Source of the DNA: Homalodisca vitripennis
Taxonomy: Eukaryota; Arthropoda; Insecta; Hemiptera; Cicadellidae
Assembly: GCF_021130785.1 (NCBI RefSeq)
Contig: NW_025777646.1
Location: 25,201 to 89,200, forward strand
Length of the DNA stretch: 64,000 bases
Direction of reading: 5' to 3'
Within the stretch, counting starts at the first letter, position 1, and each line of letters begins with the position of its first letter. This document shows positions 58,927-64,000 of the stretch, one piece after another. The notes beneath the pieces are model-generated. The model saw only the letters and a list, made by a program, of their open reading frames with translations, was not told the origin of the DNA and searched no databases. A program made the position numbers and the translations under genes.

Positions 58927-61239
58927 ACAATGTTTCAGGTACGATCTCGGCACGGCGCGCGGCGTTTATATCTGTATGCTGTCTGTCAATCTGCCTGCAT
59001 GTGCCTGTCTTGCTGACTGCCTCCCTGAGCTTGTTTGTGACTGTCTGCCTGTATGAAATGAATACTACATTAAAACATAAATACACTTGTTTTTAACATT
59101 TTACCAATCAGAGGTAATGCGAATAATCTGTTTATTATGATTTGGAACCAAACTATCGAATTAGAGAGCTGATTATTACATTTACATATACGTATTAGTT
59201 AAAATGTGAATCAGGGATTCGTTAGAGACATATCTTGGGCTCATAATATTTCTTTTTAATTGTGCTTTTAAACTTCTGCTGGGGTAAATTTTACTAACCT
59301 TTACAAATGCTACATACTTCATTGTAGTATTTTAATTCAGAGCGTTATATTTCCGAGATCTCATATCGATTCTTAAAATCAAATTTTTTAAGAGCCGTGA
59401 ATTACATTTTTTTCAAATAAAATCATATCTTGAGATCAACCAGAGTAGGAATATTATAATAAATTTTAAATTACAGAATGTGTTCAAGTCCGGGAAACTC
59501 TATTTCTTTTTAGGTTATTTAGATATAAACACGTATAATGTTTTAAATTAATTTAAAGGTTTTTGCAAGCCAAAAATCTTTGAGGGGACTAAAATTTAAT
59601 ACTTTTTTTAATTTAAGGAAGTAGCTCAACAATTTAAAAATGAATAAATGTTATACTAAAATGAATTTCAGTGTAAATTTTAAACATTTTATTTTCATAT
59701 CGAATATAAACACAAGCTTACGTTAATTATGAAAATGGGAATTTTTCCAGAGTTCTACTTGCAGTCCTAGGTTAAATACAAAAAAAAAATTTATACATCC
59801 TAAAATGTTTAGATACTAACATACAGCGTATTATCATTAATGGTTATCGACATTTTATATCTCATAACTTTTGTATTTGAATGTTTTTTTGTCAATAATC
59901 AATATTATACACATAAGTAAACAGTTTTTCACCCAACAATTGTATGTATTTTATAACAAAACGTGAGGCAATTGAATTTTATTACATTGTATAAAATGGC
60001 TCTGTTTTAAGATAAACGTAATTTAAAAAGAAATATTATAATTCCATACGTCTAAAATGTTAAATTATTCTAACTAAGAGCTGGGTTTATGATTTTAACA
60101 TTATAAATGCAGACAATTAAGCTAATTTGTGTGTATATTGTATTATGAATAGTAATCATCTGTTTCAAAATATTCGCTATGTTTACAATCGCAAAAATGT
60201 AAATGTACTGAAGCATCAGAAGTGTTCAATAAACTATGTAATTACTACTTTTACCTATCAAGACATTCAGTTCATTTTTAAATCGCTTAGAATATAAATC
60301 AATTAACTTCAACCATACCTTTAGAAAATTATACAGGTAGTACTCCAAAAGTGGAAATAGTGCCTATAAATTTAAGCTGCAGTTTGAGTAGCTAAAATGT
60401 ATTGCGTTTTATCATGATAAGCATTGAAGGAGTAACACATTTTTAAACAGAATATTTCACAATTAATTCATAAATCAAGAGGCAAGTTTGTGAAAGTGTC
60501 CTCATGTAATTTCATTCCATAAATTGATGATGTTGTTTGGAAACTACCCATTAACTTTACAAGTACGACCCATGATTTGGTTGTTAACTGCATCGTCAAC
60601 ATTGTATGTTGTGGTTAATTAACTTTAGGGCATGGGCTTTGTACGCGATTGGTTATTTTATGTCCGAAGTTGCTAAAAACAGAATATTTCATCTACCTAG
60701 AATCGCTCATATCACACAATAATATAAGGTAGGAGTCACGTATCAAGCTACGCAGAGGCTGTATGCACAGTTTCTAATTTAATACCCTATTTTATTCTGA
60801 TAGTTAGACGCCATGTATTACTATGAGGCGAGAATTGAAACATCACGATATTGTACAAAACATTTATTTTGTGTAGCAATTTTATGTTCATCTGCTTACT
60901 TGCGAGTTCTAGTATTTGGCGCTTGATGAATTGCAGATTCCGGTCTCGAAATGTCGTGTGTCTGTTGTTGTAATACCTAACGGTTGTAAATTACCATATT
61001 CACGTTATCCTTACGAAATAGCTGGTTTATTCCTTCCAGTTTAACCTACCACTGGGGCACAACAAAACGGATATATAACTTAAATAGGTGCAACCTTATG
61101 GATGTCCAGGAGCGGCACACCACTAACCGCAAATATCGAGATTCTGGGGTGCAAGGACAATTTAATAAGGCTAGTATATTGCGGGAAATAACTGTTGGAG
61201 TTGGTGGGATTCGTTCCTTAAATATCAGAGGTTCTTGCT
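58927..61239. other. AT-rich DNA, low-complexity patch
   Basis: A CTGY-rich simple stretch at about 58978-59055 (CTGTCTGTCAATCTGCCTGC) produces a short spurious frame. Otherwise no gene. A GC-richer patch begins at about 61080. Confidence 0.45.
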
Positions 61240-61440
61240 AGCCCAAGCAAGGGTTGCCACCCCCTGCCTGCTTTGACTGGAGAGGCTGGTTCAGAGCTGG
61301 CCTCCCCTTCTTCCAGGGAGACATGAGATTAGTATCCTTATTCTCCCTCATTAATCTCAATAGGAGAGGGCTCTTACCCCCTAACCTTATCCATCCTGAA
61401 TATTCAGTCACTCTGGAAGCAGCTCTATGTTCCTTATAGG
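61240..61440 (+). pseudogene. Possible C-terminal relic of a Jockey-type RT
   Basis: One frame includes WRGWFRAGLPFFQGDMRLV and ends at a TAG at 61438-61440. The 28-kb RT ends with LVCAGLDFFQGSWL in the corresponding place, and the DNA CTTCCAGGG is shared. The rest of the frame cannot be aligned. The likeness is short, so this is tentative. Confidence 0.3.
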
Positions 61441-62574
61441 ACTAAGTGGAATTATAATTTTCATGTCCAAAAAGGAAAAAAAAACACACATACATTTATA
61501 TTTATTCTTTTGATTTTTTCTTACATAATTTCTACTTTCATTTATGTTTTAAAACAAAAGTGTAAATGTACAATACGTATGTATTAAAAAAAATTTTTAT
61601 TATTGGGAAACAAATACTCATTCATTCATCATTCCGAGTGTGCAGCAGTTCTGTAAGGTCGCTGTATTGGTCTTGTTAAAGTGTTTATTTTACGAAATCT
61701 AACAGTATAGATTTAATACCGTACGCCACACTCTGTGAATGGTTTTTTTTGACTAACGAGGATGACTTTTCCTGTGATTAAGACACACTAATGTAACATT
61801 TATACTTAAAACTCTGAAACACAAGCGTTGATCTGAAGAACGTGAAGATTGGCAATTACCATGTAGTAAAATCTTTACTCTACGTCGTATCTCGAGAATA
61901 ATTAAATTGTACCTATAATGTATTCCATAATATTTCTCTAACATTTCTTAGAGAATATTATGATAATTCTGACAATATTCCTCTTTTGCTTGTATTTATG
62001 TATGTGTGTCCGTTTCCAAAGGATATCTTGGAAACGAATTGAGCGATAGACTTAAAGTTTTGAATTTAATTTAATTGATCCATAGATGCCGTCACACTTT
62101 AATGATTTGACTCAGCTTTTTACTGTCCAGAGAATATCTTGATTAAGATTATACCTTCATTTTAAATTTTGCATGAAATTAATATATACAAGAATTGGAT
62201 TTTGAAGATGGTGCATGTCTATCCTTGAATCTGGCTAAGCATTATTACAGCTAATTACTTAGTAGGCTAGCAAAATTTTTCTTATGTAAACATTGGAAAT
62301 GTAAAGTTTTCTCAAGCATAACATTTAGATTTGCAAATCCAGCAAAGAGTGTTAACGAAATGTGGTTTCAGTTACTACTACGATTTACGTAATGAGTTAG
62401 TACGAAAATTCATAATTAACATATACCATACTCTTTTAATCTGTTGCTACGTTAATGACAACCACATCTTAAAAATTAAAGAGAATTGGTTTATATGTTG
62501 CCCTTTTCCAACATTGCTTTATATGTTTGCTTCATCGTTCTTTGGGATCATTATTATATATTTGTGTTCCCAAT
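61441..62574. other. AT-rich DNA with a family G fragment
   Basis: The G fragment is at about 61985-62110. The frame at 62331-62585 has no recognised motif. Confidence 0.4.
61985..62110 (+). repeat. Family G fragment, second copy
   Basis: GTGTGTCCGTTTCC, GGATATCTTGGAAACGAATT and ATAGACTTAAAGTTTT resemble 30465-30540. Confidence 0.35.
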
Positions 62575-62795
62575 TGTGCACCTGATGAGACAATGAGAAA
62601 ACGTTTTCACATACCACTTCTTGTAGTCAGGGTGTCTCTGATGTTGAAACGATGCGGGGTTTTCTTTTGAGTTTCTTCGTTCTTCGTCACCGACTGTTTT
62701 TTGGACACCCCTTCATAATACGACTCCAGATTTTTAGTAGTCAAGTCTGTTCTGATGCTGCACGTAAGAGGAAGGTAAACTGGAGCGAAAATCAA
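62575..62795 (+). repeat. Family A repeat, copy 4
   Basis: GTGCACCTGATGAGAC, GGTGTCTCTGATGTTGAAAC, TTCTTCGTCACCGAC, CGACTCCAGATTTTTAGTAG and AGAGGAAGGTAAACTGG. The second box matches the right arm of the 6.8-kb hairpin, but the left arm is missing here. Confidence 0.6.
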
Positions 62796-64000
62796 CAATC
62801 GCATTTCGTTTGTACATTTGTCTCCATCTTCGTTTTTTTATATTTTAATGCTACTGTATTTTAAGTTTTTGGTTGTTGCAGTTCAATTTATTCTCCGTCA
62901 CTCATACCAACCAGAATATCTAGTTATCTCAATAAAATCCTGTAATAAAGAGAAAGTAATCATTTTTAATACTGATATCACGTCAAAGAGTCTCGAATAA
63001 AAATTCAGTTAGGTAACAAGTTTGTAGTGTAATATAATGACAATATACCAATAGATAAAGTTATGGAGTATTATTCCTCTGAGCCTCAGACGGCAATCTG
63101 AAGGAGACGATGAATCACATTCACTTTCATTAAAATCGTCGCCCGGAGTTCAGAGAGTTATGTAAGGTAGAGATTGAATGGTCATTTATTCTCCGTTCCA
63201 TTTCATCCGTTACAGCATCTTATATAAAACGCTTTCCAGGAAGATATGAATATATATAAATATATATTTTGAATGTAAAAAATTAGTTTAAAATCTTTTG
63301 GACTACGTGACTATCTAAATAAATTCAAAGGTTTTGGTTTTTAAAATAAAATAAATACATTAAACAATATATTTCTCTCATATTAACTGCTATTGATAGA
63401 AACATCAATATTTAACAATTACAATGTTTTTATGTCCAAGAGAAATAAGTTAATTTCGATCATTTATCCGTACACATATTTACGAGTATAACTACATGCA
63501 CATTTATAAGAAATAATATACGTTAGTATATTTATTTAGATTGGTGGAGTACCCTTAATTTATTATGGTTATTCCATCAATATAAATAACCGAAATTAAC
63601 CGAAATCTAATGAACCGAAATTTATTTTCTTTTACAGTATTTAGTAACTATATTTCAGGGTGAAATTTTTGTCAAAATTACATTTACACAATCGAAAAAA
63701 AGTTGTTACGGCCTCTATTGCAGTATAACAAGACTATCATAGGTAACCCTATGTTTAATTTAAAGTATTCCTGAGAGAGGAGGGGGTTAATATAAAACAT
63801 CATCTTCGCAAAGATTTCCAAATAACTGAATGCTTAAGTTGTTAGTGCTATTTTACGCAAGAAAACGTAAATAATACTTCTTAAATATCCTCAAAGGCTA
63901 GTTAGGATTATTATGATATCCTGTGTTTAGAACCATCAACATTATACACAAAATATTTCTATTAAAGGAAAAACATCCCCTTCCCACATATGGACCGAAG
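62796..64000. other. AT-rich DNA, nothing recognised
   Basis: No GC island, family repeat or convincing frame to the window end. Confidence 0.45.

Noticed and set aside
58902..59096. Cysteine-rich secreted-peptide-like frame
   Set aside because: It arises from CTGY-type simple sequence and has no splice or start context.
62575..62670. Hammerhead-ribozyme core in family A (CTGATGA with later GAAAC)
   Set aside because: The two core pieces occur, but no stem II joins CTGATGA to GAAA and the spacing differs between copies. The motif is not supported.

Overview
The window is AT-rich, intron- and intergenic-like eukaryotic DNA. It has sparse short coding islands, many (TA)n/(GT)n microsatellites, several kinds of transposable element and tRNA-derived SINEs. 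This suits an arthropod nuclear genome. An insect, perhaps a hemipteran, is my inference from the types of element and from one chemoreceptor-like exon. There are no operons or bacterial signals, and no complete host gene can be read.

Layout: 2-2424 is the 3' part of a pogo/Tigger-like DNA transposon. Its DDE transposase has a C-terminal PHD-like finger, and the right end carries subterminal copies of the terminal motif. From 6716 to 6983 lies a hairpin-forming copy of a dispersed repeat (family A), with further copies at 56.9, 58.8 and 62.6 kb. From 7261 to 15317 is a full-length minus-strand Ty3/Gypsy-type LTR retrotransposon. It has about 1-kb LTRs, a 4-bp target duplication, gag in two frames and an intact PR-RT-RH-IN pol, plus 1.1 kb of unusual non-coding sequence after pol. 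From 15.3 to 26.4 kb is mostly anonymous AT-rich DNA with SINE and repeat fragments. From 26396 to 28402 is a 5'-truncated Jockey/CR1-type non-LTR retrotransposon (minus strand). It abuts a 2.48-kb element with 144-bp, almost identical terminal inverted repeats (28405-30883). From about 33.05 to 34.25 kb is a decayed second non-LTR element. The rest (35-64 kb) is AT-rich DNA with weak exon candidates, SINEs, a mosaic 765-bp inverted-repeat-bounded element (54340-55104) and low-copy repeat families.

The host coding evidence is limited to four exon-like islands: a two-TM, odorant-receptor-like first exon (35593-35924, minus), a signal-peptide exon (47174-47356, plus), a short terminal exon (49696-49809, minus) and an exon with a strong donor (39791-39919, plus). 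The TE genes work as separate mobile units, not together. I see no clear undescribed multi-gene system. The best leads are the near-identical-TIR element without a visible transposase, the captured-looking GC island and opposite-strand 5'UTR-like sequence inside the gypsy element, the twin perfect hairpins at 47.4 kb, and the structured family A repeat. All repeat comparisons were made by eye.
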